This document shows positions 24,554 to 33,507 of a DNA stretch of 64,000 bases, piece by piece. Each line of letters opens with the position of its first letter. Position 1 is the stretch's first letter. Source of the DNA: an uncultured Tenacibaculum sp. (lineage in GTDB: Bacteria; Bacteroidota; Bacteroidia; Flavobacteriales; Flavobacteriaceae); assembly GCF_947498805.1 (NCBI RefSeq), contig NZ_CANMLT010000007.1, positions 62,001-126,000 of the forward strand, written 5' to 3'. The notes below the pieces were generated by a model, which was not told where the DNA came from, made no database searches, and saw nothing but the letters and a program-made list of their open reading frames with translations. The position numbers were made by a program, and so were the translations under genes.

Positions 24554-24999
24554 GTCATTGCGAGGAGGTACGACGAAGCAATCTGTTTAATGTGTACGTT
24601 ATGTTTTTGACAGATTACTTCATTCCGCATACGCTTCTTTAGTAATAACGGTTGTTATGTTTTTAAATGTCAGTTCGAGTGATTTTGAGTAGAGAATCGG
24701 ATCAAAATAGTATCGAGAACATTGGTTGGTAGTAACGCTTCTCGATACAAAATTCTCTTCACTTCGTTTCGATAATTTCACTCGAAGTGACAGTAGATTA
24801 TTTGTTTATGTTATGTTCTTTTTCCATTGATGAAAAAGAATCAAAAAATCTAGTCTGTCGAAAGTTTCACTTGAAAATTATCATCCTCGAAACGAAATGA
24901 AAAGAACTCCTTCGATGCTATCTGAGTCAAACAGCTTTTCATTTGTGTCGTTTCTTACGGTGTAATTTTCGGATTACTTTCTGAAGGACATTCTCTAAC
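24554..24999. repeat. Composite repeat unit 2 (446 bp)
   Basis: Modules A (24554 to about 24650), B (about 24669-24792) and C (about 24815-24985) occur in the same order as unit 1, without the insert. It starts 14 bp after the stop codon of the preceding gene. No gene is present. Confidence 0.85.
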
Positions 25000-25444
25000 G
25001 TCATTGCGAGGAGGTACGACGAAGCAATCTGTTTAATGTGTACGTTATGTTTTTGACAGATTACTTCATTCCGCATACGCTTCATTCGTAATGACGGTTG
25101 TTATGTTCTCAAATGTCAGTTCGAGTGATTTTGAGTAGAGAATCGGATCAAAATAGTATCGAGAACATTGGTTGGTAGTAACGCTTCTCGATACAAAATT
25201 CTCTTCACTTCGTTTCGATAATTTCACTCGAAGTGACAGTAGATTATTTGTTTATGTTATGTTCTTTTTCCATTGATGAAAAAGAACCAAAAAATCTAGT
25301 CTGTCGAAAGCTGCACTCGAAAATTATCATCCTCGAAACGAAATGAAAAGAACTCCTCCGATGCTATCGGAGTCACACAGCTTTTCATTTGTACCGTTTC
25401 TTGTGGTGTAATTTTCGGATTACTTTCTAAGGACATTCTCTAAC
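25000..25444. repeat. Composite repeat unit 3 (445 bp)
   Basis: This A-B-C unit is very close in sequence to unit 2 (long identical runs through modules A and B) and directly abuts it, so the two are tandem copies of recent origin. It is non-coding. Confidence 0.85.
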
Positions 25445-26070
25445 GTCATTGCGAGGAGGTACGACGAAGCAATCTGTTTATTACGTTCGTAATAACCGAC
25501 CTATTTTTATTTGAGTAGAATTCAAGGTTATGAAATATGAGAGAATCCAAAGAGTTTACGGTCTGGATTCGAATATGGAATAAAACGTAGAATTCAAACA
25601 AAGAAAAATCAGTCTTGATTTTTTGTTTCGTTTTGTATCAAGACAAAATGAAAGAGTAAGAAAGATGTTGAGTTTGTACGTTATGTTTTTGACAGATTAC
25701 TTCATTCCGCATATACTTCATTCGTAATGACGGTTGTTATGTTTTCAAATGTCAGTTCGAGTGATTTTATGAAGTGTAACGAAATAAAATAGTATCGAGA
25801 ACATTGATTAGTAGTAAATCCTTCTCGATACAAAATTCTCTTCACTTTGTTTCGAGAATTTCACTCGAAGTGACAGTGCGTTATGTTTTTATCATGTTCT
25901 TTTTCCATTGATGAAAAAGAACCAAAAAATCTAGTCTATCGAAAGTTTCACTCGAAAATTATAATCCTCGAAACGAAATGAAAAGAACTCCTCCGATGCT
26001 ATCGGAGTCAAACAGCTTTTCATTTGTACCGTTTCTTGCGGTGTAATTTTCGGATTACTTTCTTAGGACC
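25445..26070. repeat. Composite repeat unit 4 (626 bp, with insert)
   Basis: This A-B-C unit has its A module split by a second copy of the 183-bp insert (25491-25673). The left arm of A ends at AATCTGTTTA and the right arm resumes at TTTGTACGTTATG. The insertion point is close to the loop of the A hairpin. It is non-coding. Confidence 0.85.
25491..25673. repeat. 183-bp insert module, copy 2
   Basis: This is nearly identical to 23098-23281. Here it interrupts A cleanly, whereas copy 1 follows a complete A and is followed by an extra A half. Confidence 0.75.
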
Positions 26071-26515
26071 TCATTGCGAGGAGGTACGACGAAGCAATCT
26101 GTTTAATGTGTACGTTATGTTTTGACAGATTACTTTACTACGCATATGCTTCGTTCGTAATGACGATTCTTATGTTTTCAAATGTCAGTTCGAGTGATTT
26201 TATGTAGTGTAACGAAATAAAATAGTATCGAGAATATTGGTTGGTAGTAAATCCTTCTCGATACAAAATTCTCTTCACTTCGTTTCAAGAATTCCACTCG
26301 AAGTGACAGTTGATTATTTGTTTATGTCTTGTTCTTTTTCCATTGATGAAAAAGAACCAAAAAATCTAGTCTGTCGAAAGTTTCACTCGAAAATTATCAT
26401 CCTCGAAACGAAATGAAAAGAACTCCTCCGATATTATCGGAGTCAAACAGCTTTTCATTTGTGTCGTTTCTTGTGGTGTAATTTTCGGATTACTTTCTGA
26501 AGGACATTCTCTAAC
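26071..26515. repeat. Composite repeat unit 5 (445 bp)
   Basis: This A-B-C unit lacks the insert. Modules A and B have more substitutions than in units 2 and 3. It is non-coding. Confidence 0.85.
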
Positions 26516-26606
26516 GTCATTGCGAGTGAAACGAAGCAATCTGTTTAATATGTACGTTATAGTTTGACAGATTACTTCATTCTGCTACGCTTCTTTCGTA
26601 ATGACA
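26516..26606. repeat. Terminal A module closing the array
   Basis: A complete A hairpin from GTCATTGCGAGTGAAACG to CGTAATGAC closes the array, without B or C. It also carries the GTGAAACG variant of the truncated copy at 23689. It ends 26 bp before the terminator of the convergent CCC-motif gene. Confidence 0.8.
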
Positions 26607-26631
26607 AGTGTTGCTTGGTATTAAGACAAAA

Positions 26632-26655
26632 AAAATGACCCGATTGGGTCATTTT
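26632..26655 (-). terminator. Terminator after the CCC-motif gene
   Basis: AAAATGACCC and GGGTCATTTT form a perfect 10-bp stem with a GATT loop. It is followed on the minus strand by further T residues (TTTTGTCTTAATACC). It sits 7 bp after the stop codon at 26663. Confidence 0.85.
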
Positions 26656-26662
26656 AAAATTC

Positions 26663-26977
26663 TTATTGGTATTGTTCCATTGCTTTATTGTATTGCTCCA
26701 TAATAACATCCCAGTCAGTAGTAGCAAAGTAATAGATGTTGTATAACAAGTATAGTGCGTTAATTGCCAAAGCAATCGTAGCTACTATTTTTGCAGTTTT
26801 CATTGCCTGTAAGTCACCTTCGTAATCTTCAGGATTTGCTTCAGCACCTTTTATACCATTATTAGCCATTAAAAACGCTGGTAAAGCAAGGAAAATTCCT
26901 AATCCTGCAAAACAACAGCATAAAAAACTAACAATTGATAAAACGTAAACAATAGTTGGATTTAGCCTTTTTTTCAT
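26663..26977 (-). CDS. CCC-motif membrane protein
   Basis: The 104-residue protein has two membrane segments (about 9-36 and 63-84). The cysteine triplet in the first (SFLCCCFAGLG) names this small family of Bacteroidota membrane proteins. The loop between has NNGIKGAEANPEDYEGD. Function is unknown. It is the last gene of a three-gene minus operon with the DUF2752 and YbaB genes, 8 bp after the former, an association suggesting a joint membrane role. Confidence 0.85.
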   Translation of the reverse strand: MKKRLNPTIVYVLSIVSFLCCCFAGLGIFLALPAFLMANNGIKGAEANPEDYEGDLQAMKTAKIVATIALAINALYLLYNIYYFATTDWDVIMEQYNKAMEQYQ

Positions 26978-26985
26978 AGTTGTGT

Positions 26986-27282
26986 TTAAATTAATTGATT
27001 CATTTTTAAAATATAACTTATAATAATTATAAGTATGTTTAGTACAGCCAATATACTAATAATTTTCTGTGCATTCGGAAACTTGAATTTTATATTTAAA
27101 AGAATATATCCAAATAAAACAATCAAAGTATATATAGCCGGATACATCTTAAATGCAGCTACAAATTCGCCATGTATAAGCAAATTAAAAGCACGTTGCA
27201 TACCACAGCCCAAGCAATCTACTCCAAACATTTTTTTGTTTAGACAAGGCAGCATATAATCTTCAAGTTGTAAAAATAACAT
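26986..27282 (-). CDS. DUF2752 family membrane protein
   Basis: The 98-residue protein has the DUF2752 signature (FGVDCLGCGMQRAFNLLIHG) and two membrane segments (about 45-62 and 70-92). The start at 27282 is kept because it follows the YbaB gene by 14 bp; a shorter start at 27255 (MLPCLNKK) is possible. Function is unknown. The CxxCGMQR motif suggests metal or redox chemistry but this is speculation. Confidence 0.8.
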   Translation of the reverse strand: MLFLQLEDYMLPCLNKKMFGVDCLGCGMQRAFNLLIHGEFVAAFKMYPAIYTLIVLFGYILLNIKFKFPNAQKIISILAVLNILIIIISYILKMNQLI

Positions 27283-27296
27283 CAGATAGATAAGGT

Positions 27297-27620
27297 TTAT
27301 TTGAACATGTCCATTCCAGGAATGTTTGGCATTCCAGCTTTTGCTGCAATAGCCAATTCTTGTTCGTTAATTTCACCTGCTCTTTTTAAAGCTTTGTTTA
27401 AAGTTAAGACTAAATAATCTTCTAACTCTTCAGCATCTGCTAATAAATTTTCATTTACAGAAATAGCTTTGATTTCTCTATTTGCCGTTACGGTAACTTT
27501 AATATTACCATCAGAAGAAGCCTCATCTATCAATACCGTATCTAAACGCTTTTTAGTTTCTTCTACTTTTTGTTGGGCTTCTTGTAATTTACCCATCATT
27601 CCAGAAATGTCTCCAAACAT
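27297..27620 (-). CDS. YbaB/EbfC family nucleoid-associated protein
   Basis: The 107-residue protein has the family layout: N-terminal helix ([20 protein letters not shown]), central strands ([17 protein letters not shown]) and a C-terminal helix ([16 protein letters not shown]). A Met/Gly/Pro tail follows. These dimers bind DNA as tweezers and are often linked to recombination. It heads the operon with the DUF2752 and CCC genes and is divergent from the S9 peptidase gene. Confidence 0.92.
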   Translation of the reverse strand: MFGDISGMMGKLQEAQQKVEETKKRLDTVLIDEASSDGNIKVTVTANREIKAISVNENLLADAEELEDYLVLTLNKALKRAGEINEQELAIAAKAGMPNIPGMDMFK

Positions 27621-27686
27621 AAATCTTAAGATTTTATTAACAGCAAATTTAGTATTTTCACCTTTAAATATTAACTAAACATAAAA

Positions 27687-29855
27687 ATGAAAAAAATACT
27701 GCTATCTGCTTCAGTTTTTAGTCTTATTTTTGCATCCGCTTGTAAAGACAAAAAGATGAAAGACACGATGATAAAAGCCCCTGTTGCAGAAAAACAACCG
27801 ACAAAATTAGAGAAACACGGAGACGTTAGAACAGATAATTATTTCTGGATGCGTTTATCTGATGAGCAAAAAAATGCTGAACAGAAAGACGAGCAAACGC
27901 AAAAAGTGTACGACTATTTAAATGCTGAAAATGCATATTATGATGAAATAACTGGAAAAACAAAAGATTTCCAAGAGTCGTTATTTCAAGAAATGAAAGG
28001 ACGTATTAAAGAAGACGATGAGTCTGTTCCTTATAAAAGAAATGGGTATTTCTATATTACTCGTTACGAAAAAGGACAACAATACCCTATCTATAGCCGT
28101 AAAAAGGAAAACTTAGAGGCTAAAGAAGAAATCATTTTTAATGTAAATGACAATGCTAAAGGACACGATTATTTTCAGTTAGGAGGTTTAAATGTAACTC
28201 CTGATAACAAATTAGTGGCTTTTGCAACAGATACCGTTAGTCGTCGTCAATACACCATTCAAGTTAAGAATTTAGAAACTGGTGAGATTCTTTCAGACAA
28301 GATCGACAATACTACAGGAGGTTCTGTATGGGCTAATGACAACAAAACATTATACTATACAAAGAAAGATCCGGTAACATTACGTAGTTCTCAAATTTAC
28401 AAGCATACTTTAGGAACTGATGCTTCAGAAGATGTATTAGTTTTTGAAGAAAAAGATGATACTTTCGGAACGTTTGTTACCAAAACAAAATCGAAAAAAT
28501 ACATTGTAATTGGTTCATATAACACCGTATCTTCTGAATACCAAGTGTTAGATGCTAACAATCCTGATGGAGAGTTTAGAATTATTCAACCACGTGAGCG
28601 TAACTTAGAGTATGATATTGCACACTATGGAGATCATTTCTATATCAAAACCAACAAAGATGGAGCTACGAACTTTAAGTTAATGAAGACTCCAGAGGAT
28701 AAGACTAGCAAAGAAAACTGGGTAGATGTAATTCCTCATAGAGAAGATACATTGTTTGAAGACTTTTCAATCTTTAAAGACTATTTAGTTTTAGAAGAAA
28801 GAAACGAAGGATTAAACAAGATTCGTATCAAACGTTGGGATGGAGCTGATGACTACTATTTACCATTTGATGAAGAAACGTATTCAGCTGGAGTATATTC
28901 AAATCCAGAATTTGATACAGACATCATTCGTTATACCTACAACTCAATGACAACGCCAAGTTCTGTGATTGATTTCAATATGAAAGACAAATCAAAAGAA
29001 ATCAAAAAAGAACAAGAGGTATTAGGAGGGAAGTTTGACAAAGCAAACTATGTAAGCAAGCGTATTTGGGTACCAGCACGTGATGGTAAGAAAGTAGCTT
29101 TATCTATTGTACACCATAAGGATACTAAGATTGATAAGAACACACCAGTATTACAATATGCGTATGGTTCTTACGGATATACTATTAGCGATGGATTCTC
29201 AACTACACGTTTAAGTTTATTAGATCGTGGATTTATTTTCGCATTAGCACATATTAGAGGAAGTCAGTATTTAGGACGTGAGTGGTATGAAGACGGAAAA
29301 ATGTTAAACAAGAAAAATACATTTACTGATTTTATCGACTGTTCTAAGTATTTAATTGATAATGGATACACATCTCCAGAGCATTTATATGCTATGGGAG
29401 GATCTGCTGGTGGATTATTAATGGGAGCAATTGTAAACATGAATCCAGAGTTATACAACGGAATCATTGCAGCAGTACCTTTTGTTGATGTAATTTCTAC
29501 CATGTTAGATGATAGTATTCCTTTAACTACTGGTGAATATGACGAATGGGGGAACCCAAATGATAAAGAGTATTATGATTATATTAAAACATACTCTCCA
29601 TACGATCAGGTAGAAGCTAAAAACTATCCGAACATGTTAGTAACAACAGGTTTACACGATAGTCAAGTTCAATATTGGGAGCCTGCAAAATGGGTTGCTA
29701 AACTACGTGAATTAAAGACAGATGATAAGTTATTATTCTTACATACAAACATGGAAGCAGGTCACGGAGGTGCTTCTGGACGTTTCGATGCATTAAAAGA
29801 AACTGCAGAAGAATACACGTTCTTGTTAATGTTAGAGGATAAGTTAGAAAAATAA
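27687..29855 (+). CDS. Prolyl oligopeptidase family (oligopeptidase B-like) lipoprotein
   Basis: The 722-residue protein has a lipoprotein signal (SLIFASAC, lipidated C19). The N-terminal seven-bladed beta-propeller occupies about 70-430 and the alpha/beta-hydrolase domain the rest. Catalytic residues are S573 (MGGSAGG), D658 (GLHDSQV) and H693 (EAGHGG). Oligopeptidase B cleaves after basic residues in short peptides. Lipidation places this one in the periplasm or envelope. It is a single-gene unit followed by a hairpin. Confidence 0.92.
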   Translation: MKKILLSASVFSLIFASACKDKKMKDTMIKAPVAEKQPTKLEKHGDVRTDNYFWMRLSDEQKNAEQKDEQTQKVYDYLNAENAYYDEITGKTKDFQESLFQEMKGRIKEDDESVPYKRNGYFYITRYEKGQQYPIYSRKKENLEAKEEIIFNVNDNAKGHDYFQLGGLNVTPDNKLVAFATDTVSRRQYTIQVKNLETGEILSDKIDNTTGGSVWANDNKTLYYTKKDPVTLRSSQIYKHTLGTDASEDVLVFEEKDDTFGTFVTKTKSKKYIVIGSYNTVSSEYQVLDANNPDGEFRIIQPRERNLEYDIAHYGDHFYIKTNKDGATNFKLMKTPEDKTSKENWVDVIPHREDTLFEDFSIFKDYLVLEERNEGLNKIRIKRWDGADDYYLPFDEETYSAGVYSNPEFDTDIIRYTYNSMTTPSSVIDFNMKDKSKEIKKEQEVLGGKFDKANYVSKRIWVPARDGKKVALSIVHHKDTKIDKNTPVLQYAYGSYGYTISDGFSTTRLSLLDRGFIFALAHIRGSQYLGREWYEDGKMLNKKNTFTDFIDCSKYLIDNGYTSPEHLYAMGGSAGGLLMGAIVNMNPELYNGIIAAVPFVDVISTMLDDSIPLTTGEYDEWGNPNDKEYYDYIKTYSPYDQVEAKNYPNMLVTTGLHDSQVQYWEPAKWVAKLRELKTDDKLLFLHTNMEAGHGGASGRFDALKETAEEYTFLLMLEDKLEK

Positions 29856-29881
29856 TTATATTTTTGCGCTCGATTGAGTGT

Positions 29882-29960
29882 AAAAGCGTCATTGCGAGAG
29901 CAACGAAGCATTCTCAATTTTAATTGATTACTTCGTCATTTAACTCGTAATGACGCTTTT
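29882..29960. repeat. Solo A-type repeat hairpin acting as terminator
   Basis: AAAAGCGTCATTGCGAG pairs with CTCGTAATGACGCTTTT (one G-T pair), with an inner pairing of ACGAAG and CTTCGT. A run of T follows the outer arm. The arms match module A of the array at 22993-26606. It lies just after the S9 peptidase gene and just before the cysteine synthase gene, so it probably ends transcription between them. Confidence 0.75.
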
Positions 29961-29973
29961 TTTATAGAAAACA

Positions 29974-30972
29974 ATGGATAGAAACAAAGGAATAAACAAT
30001 TCAATTTTAGAACTCGTAGGGCAAACACCAATTGTAAAGTTACAGCGAATCACGAGCGATTTACCGGGTAACTTCTACGCTAAAATAGAGGCGTTTAATC
30101 CAGGACACTCTGCTAAAGATAGAATTGCATTGCATATTGTTGAAAATGCAGAGAAAAAAGGGTTGTTAAAACCTGGAGATACCATTGTTGAAACCACTTC
30201 TGGAAATACAGGGTTTAGCTTGGCAATGATTGCCATGGTAAAAGGCTATAAATGTATTTTGGCCGTAAGTGATAAATCTTCACAACACAAAATAGAAGTA
30301 CTAAAAACCATGGGGGCTGAGGTACATATATGTCCGGCAAACGTGCCGGCAGATGATCCACGTTCATATTATGAAACAGCAAAACGTATTCATAAAGAAA
30401 CACCAAAATCTATCTATATCAATCAATATTTTAACGAATTAAATATTGAAGCGCATTACCATACAACCGGACCAGAAATTTGGGAACAAACGCAAGGAAA
30501 AGTTTCACATGTAGTTATAGCTAGTGGAACAGGAGGAACCATTTCGGGAACGGGTAGATACTTAAAAGAACAAAATCCGAATATTAAAGTTTTAGGAGTG
30601 GATGCTATTGGTTCCGTAATTAAAAAATTCCATGAAACGGGAGAATTAGATACAGAAGAAATTGCTCCTTATAAAATTGAAGGTTTAGGGAAGAACTTAA
30701 TTCCTACAGCAACTGATTTTGATGTGGTAGATGTATACGAGAAGGTTTCTGATAAAGAAGCCGCTTTAACTGCCCGTCAATTAATTAAAGATGAAGGGTT
30801 ATTTTGTGGATATACTTCTGGAGCTGTCATTCAAGCGGTAAAACAATATGCAAACAAAGGTACTTTTACTGAAGATAGCTTTGTAGTTGTGGTGTTACCA
30901 GACCACGGAATTCGTTATACAGATAAAATTTACTCAGACGCTTGGATGAAGGAACAAGGATTCTTAAATTAA
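29974..30972 (+). CDS. PLP-dependent cysteine synthase / CBS family protein (no CBS domains)
   Basis: The 332-residue fold-type II PLP enzyme has the Schiff-base lysine K48 ([10 protein letters not shown]), substrate loop TTSGNTGF and phosphate loop [10 protein letters not shown]. It ends after the catalytic domain. The gene at 40116 encodes a close relative with an additional C-terminal CBS pair. Either may make cysteine from O-acetylserine or cystathionine from serine and homocysteine; sequence alone does not separate these. It is followed by an AraC regulator gene 28 bp later. Confidence 0.88.
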   Translation: MDRNKGINNSILELVGQTPIVKLQRITSDLPGNFYAKIEAFNPGHSAKDRIALHIVENAEKKGLLKPGDTIVETTSGNTGFSLAMIAMVKGYKCILAVSDKSSQHKIEVLKTMGAEVHICPANVPADDPRSYYETAKRIHKETPKSIYINQYFNELNIEAHYHTTGPEIWEQTQGKVSHVVIASGTGGTISGTGRYLKEQNPNIKVLGVDAIGSVIKKFHETGELDTEEIAPYKIEGLGKNLIPTATDFDVVDVYEKVSDKEAALTARQLIKDEGLFCGYTSGAVIQAVKQYANKGTFTEDSFVVVVLPDHGIRYTDKIYSDAWMKEQGFLN

Positions 30973-31000
30973 CCACAAGAAACCTATTCAATCTATTCTA

Positions 31001-31834
31001 TTGAAGCCTGTTATAGATAACATTCCAAATGCATATGTAAACGAATCTGTTTATCCAGAGCTTTTTGTGTATGACCTTAAAATGGAAGAAGAAGCCATTA
31101 AAACCAAGGTTAATTTAAACATGCACATGTTTAGCTTTTTACAAAAGGGTACTAAACAAGTTCATTTTGCAGAAGGATCTTATGTAGTAGATAATTCACA
31201 ATCTATTTTAATTGCCAAAGGAAATTGTTTGTGGAGCGAATTGTTAGATACTGAAGAAACGTACTACTGTAAGTTGTTATTCTTTTCAGAAGAACGCTTA
31301 AAAACCTTTTTGAAGAAGCATAAAGATCAAAACAATGTTGTTACTACAAGTTCTTGTTTTGTGATTGAAAACGATGCTTATATAGATTCTTATTTGAATT
31401 CATTAAATACCATTAAAGAAGCTCCGAAAGTATTTATGGAGAATTTATTGTCTGTAAAATTTGATGAGTTGTTATTGTATTTAACCAACAAATACGGACA
31501 ACAATTTGAAAACTACTTATACTCTCTAATAGAAAAAGAATCTTCTCCTTTTAAAAAAGTAGTAGAAAGTAATGTATTATCATCTTTAGCTTTAGAAGAG
31601 ATTGCTTTTTTGTGTAATATGAGTTTATCTACTTTTAAAAGAAACTTTATAAAAGAATATCAAACTTCACCTGGTAAATGGTTTAGAGACCAACGTTTAT
31701 CGAAAGCCAAAGAATTATTAGAAGATCAACACACCAAACCTTCTGATATTTATTTAGAATTAGGATATAACAATCTATCTAATTTTAGCGCTGCTTTTAA
31801 AAAGAAATTTAAGGTAAGTCCTTCAGAAATTTAA
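31001..31834 (+). CDS. AraC family transcriptional regulator
   Basis: The product has 277 residues from a TTG start at 31001. The N-terminal half is a cupin-like effector domain. The C-terminal 95 residues hold two helix-turn-helix motifs (LALEEIAFLCNMSLSTFKRNF and the second around IYLELGYNNLSNFSAAFKKKF). It lies between the cysteine synthase gene and the HbpS-like gene, whose promoter region has a 7-5-7 palindrome. The HbpS-like gene is therefore its likely target. Confidence 0.88.
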   Translation: MKPVIDNIPNAYVNESVYPELFVYDLKMEEEAIKTKVNLNMHMFSFLQKGTKQVHFAEGSYVVDNSQSILIAKGNCLWSELLDTEETYYCKLLFFSEERLKTFLKKHKDQNNVVTTSSCFVIENDAYIDSYLNSLNTIKEAPKVFMENLLSVKFDELLLYLTNKYGQQFENYLYSLIEKESSPFKKVVESNVLSSLALEEIAFLCNMSLSTFKRNFIKEYQTSPGKWFRDQRLSKAKELLEDQHTKPSDIYLELGYNNLSNFSAAFKKKFKVSPSEI

Positions 31835-31870
31835 TTTGACCTTTTTTCATAACTAATTGAACTTTTCTGG

Positions 31871-31903
31871 TAATCAATCAGCTTGATTACTACTGTACAT
31901 TTG
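31871..31903 (+). promoter_or_regulatory. Palindrome and -7 element before the HbpS-like gene
   Basis: TAATCAA (31871-31877) and TTGATTA (31883-31889) form a perfect inverted repeat with a 5-bp spacer. Six bp later TACATTTG (31896-31903) fits the -7 consensus TAnnTTTG. No TTG is at the -33 position, which the palindrome occupies instead. That is what an activator-dependent promoter would show. Confidence 0.45.
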
Positions 31904-31933
31904 CATCATAATTAGAAATAAAATAAAAGAATT

Positions 31934-32332
31934 ATGAATATTACATTAGAACAAGCAGAGAAGATTATTATAGCAGCTAAAGAAAAATCGGTTGCAATTG
32001 ATACAAAAATGAACATTGCCGTAGTTGATGCAGGAGCAAACTTAGTTGCATTTGCACGTATGGACGGAGCATGGTTAGGGTCGTTAGATATTTCAATCAA
32101 GAAGGCAAAAACTGCACGTTATTTTGATATGAATACAGGAGTAATTGGTGAATTATCACAGCCAGGAGGTTCTTTATACAACATTGAACATTCTAATAAC
32201 GGATTAATTACCTTTCCTGGAGGAGTACCTGTAAAAGATGCAGAAGGAAATGTTATTGGAGCAGTAGGAGTAAGTGGAAGTACGGTAGAAAATGACCATA
32301 CAGTAGCTGAAGCTGGAGCAAACGCAATTTAA
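31934..32332 (+). CDS. GlcG/HbpS-like (haem-binding/PduO-C fold) protein
   Basis: The 132-residue protein is of the GlcG/HbpS family, seen in [44 protein letters not shown] and [19 protein letters not shown]. Members have been linked to haem or cobalamin binding, but many have no known ligand. It has no signal peptide, so it is cytoplasmic. It follows the AraC gene by 99 bp with its own promoter signals and precedes an aquaporin gene. Confidence 0.85.
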   Translation: MNITLEQAEKIIIAAKEKSVAIDTKMNIAVVDAGANLVAFARMDGAWLGSLDISIKKAKTARYFDMNTGVIGELSQPGGSLYNIEHSNNGLITFPGGVPVKDAEGNVIGAVGVSGSTVENDHTVAEAGANAI

Positions 32333-32392
32333 GAATAAACTTTATAGAAGTTATTCTTCTGGGGGGGAGAATGCAATTGATCTATAATTTAT

Positions 32393-32421
32393 AAAAGGTA
32401 GTTGAAAGACTACCTTTTTTA
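32393..32421 (+). terminator. Terminator hairpin directly before the aquaporin gene
   Basis: AAAAGGTAGT and ACTACCTTTT form a perfect 10-bp stem with a 6-nt loop and a T-run. It lies 60 bp after the HbpS-like stop and only about 14 bp before ATG 32435. That leaves no room for a downstream promoter, so it may be an attenuator or leaky terminator. Confidence 0.8.
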
Positions 32422-32434
32422 TTAAAACTAATTA

Positions 32435-33070
32435 ATGAAAAAATATATATCGGAATTTATAGGAACTTTTGCGCTAGTTTTTTGTGGAACAGGAGCGGTT
32501 GTGGTTAATTCATTATCAAACGGAAGTCTTGGTTTATTAGGAATATCTGCAGTATTTGGAATTATGGTTGCAGCAATGATATATGCTTTTGGTTCTAGTT
32601 CAGGAGCACATATAAATCCAGCGGTAACTATTGGTTTGTTTGTAGGTAATTTAATGCCTAGAAAAGAAGCCTTCAGATATGTTTTGGCTCAAATAGGAGG
32701 AGCTATTTTGGCAAGTGGGTTGTTATCTATAATGTTTCCTGGATCAAACACATTGGGAGAAACCTTGCCTAATGGTGGAATTGTTCCTTCAATGGTATTG
32801 GAGATGATATTAACTTTCTTTTTAATGTTAACTATTTTAAGTTTTTCAAATAATAAAGAACAAGCTCATTTGGCTGGTGCAATTATAGGAATGTTGGTAG
32901 TAGGAATTATTTTGATTGCAGGGCCTATATCGGGTGGTTCTTTTAATCCAGCACGAAGCATAGCCCCTGCATTAATTAGTGGAGATTTAAGTGGATTGTG
33001 GCTATATATACTAGCTCCCATAACGGGAAGCTCTTTGGCTATTGTTTTATGGAACTTTTTAAAAACTTAA
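32435..33070 (+). CDS. MIP family channel (aquaporin/glycerol facilitator)
   Basis: The 211-residue channel has six membrane segments and both pore motifs, HINPAV in the first half and SFNPAR in the second. Its pore residues lie between water- and glycerol-type sequences, so selectivity is not decided here. A second aquaporin gene lies at 45931. It follows the HbpS-like gene with a hairpin in between and converges on the eRF1-like gene. Confidence 0.9.
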   Translation: MKKYISEFIGTFALVFCGTGAVVVNSLSNGSLGLLGISAVFGIMVAAMIYAFGSSSGAHINPAVTIGLFVGNLMPRKEAFRYVLAQIGGAILASGLLSIMFPGSNTLGETLPNGGIVPSMVLEMILTFFLMLTILSFSNNKEQAHLAGAIIGMLVVGIILIAGPISGGSFNPARSIAPALISGDLSGLWLYILAPITGSSLAIVLWNFLKT

Positions 33071-33082
33071 ATCTTACTTAGA

Positions 33083-33496
33083 TTAGTTGAATTCATTTTT
33101 AAAAAAATCTCTAACCAAAGCTTTTACTTGATTGTTGGTCATACTGTCTACATTTCGAACTCCTTTTACTTTGGCGTCTATGTCTTTATATGAAACTTCT
33201 AGTTCTTTTTTAAACTTTTCAAAAGTTTCAGCAGGACCAAAAATGGCCAATGCATTGGCATCTTTTACTTTAAGGGCTAAATCTTTAAAGAAGTTTTTAG
33301 TTTGATTTTTTTCTCTTTCTAAATATTTACTGTCTTGTACTACATCTTGAGGTCCGCCTTTAAAGCGAGTTCCAGAACCACCACGTACATGAAAGTTTTC
33401 AATATTAGAAAGTACTTTTTCCATATGTTCGTTGTTGTTTTCTAAGGTTACAATGAATGCCTTTTCCTTGTCTAACCAAATGCCTATATTTTTCAT
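33083..33496 (-). CDS. eRF1 domain-like protein (translational machinery protein type)
   Basis: The 137-residue protein begins IGIWLDKEKAFIVTL, then a basic Gly-rich stretch (HVRGGSGTRFKGG). It ends with NALAIFGPAETFEKFKKEL and GVRNVDSMTNNQVKALVRDFF. This matches my memory of small bacterial eRF1-like proteins (W-x-D-x-x-x-A ... FGP ... VDxMT-Q). Some relatives are linked to ribosome rescue, but function is not proven. It is the last gene after two universal stress protein genes on the same strand, suggesting a role in stress or stalled translation. Confidence 0.65.
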   Translation of the reverse strand: MKNIGIWLDKEKAFIVTLENNNEHMEKVLSNIENFHVRGGSGTRFKGGPQDVVQDSKYLEREKNQTKNFFKDLALKVKDANALAIFGPAETFEKFKKELEVSYKDIDAKVKGVRNVDSMTNNQVKALVRDFFKNEFN

Positions 33497-33507
33497 CTTT
33501 GTAAGTT

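Noticed and set aside
22993..26606. Repeat array considered as a CRISPR array
   Set aside because: Repeat units are about 446 bp with internal palindromic modules and no unique spacers of 25-45 bp, and no cas genes are nearby.
26572..26775. Minus-strand reading frame of 67 codons overlapping the CCC-motif gene and the last A repeat
   Set aside because: It is a shadow of the CCC-motif gene in another frame, crosses its terminator and ends in a repeat element.
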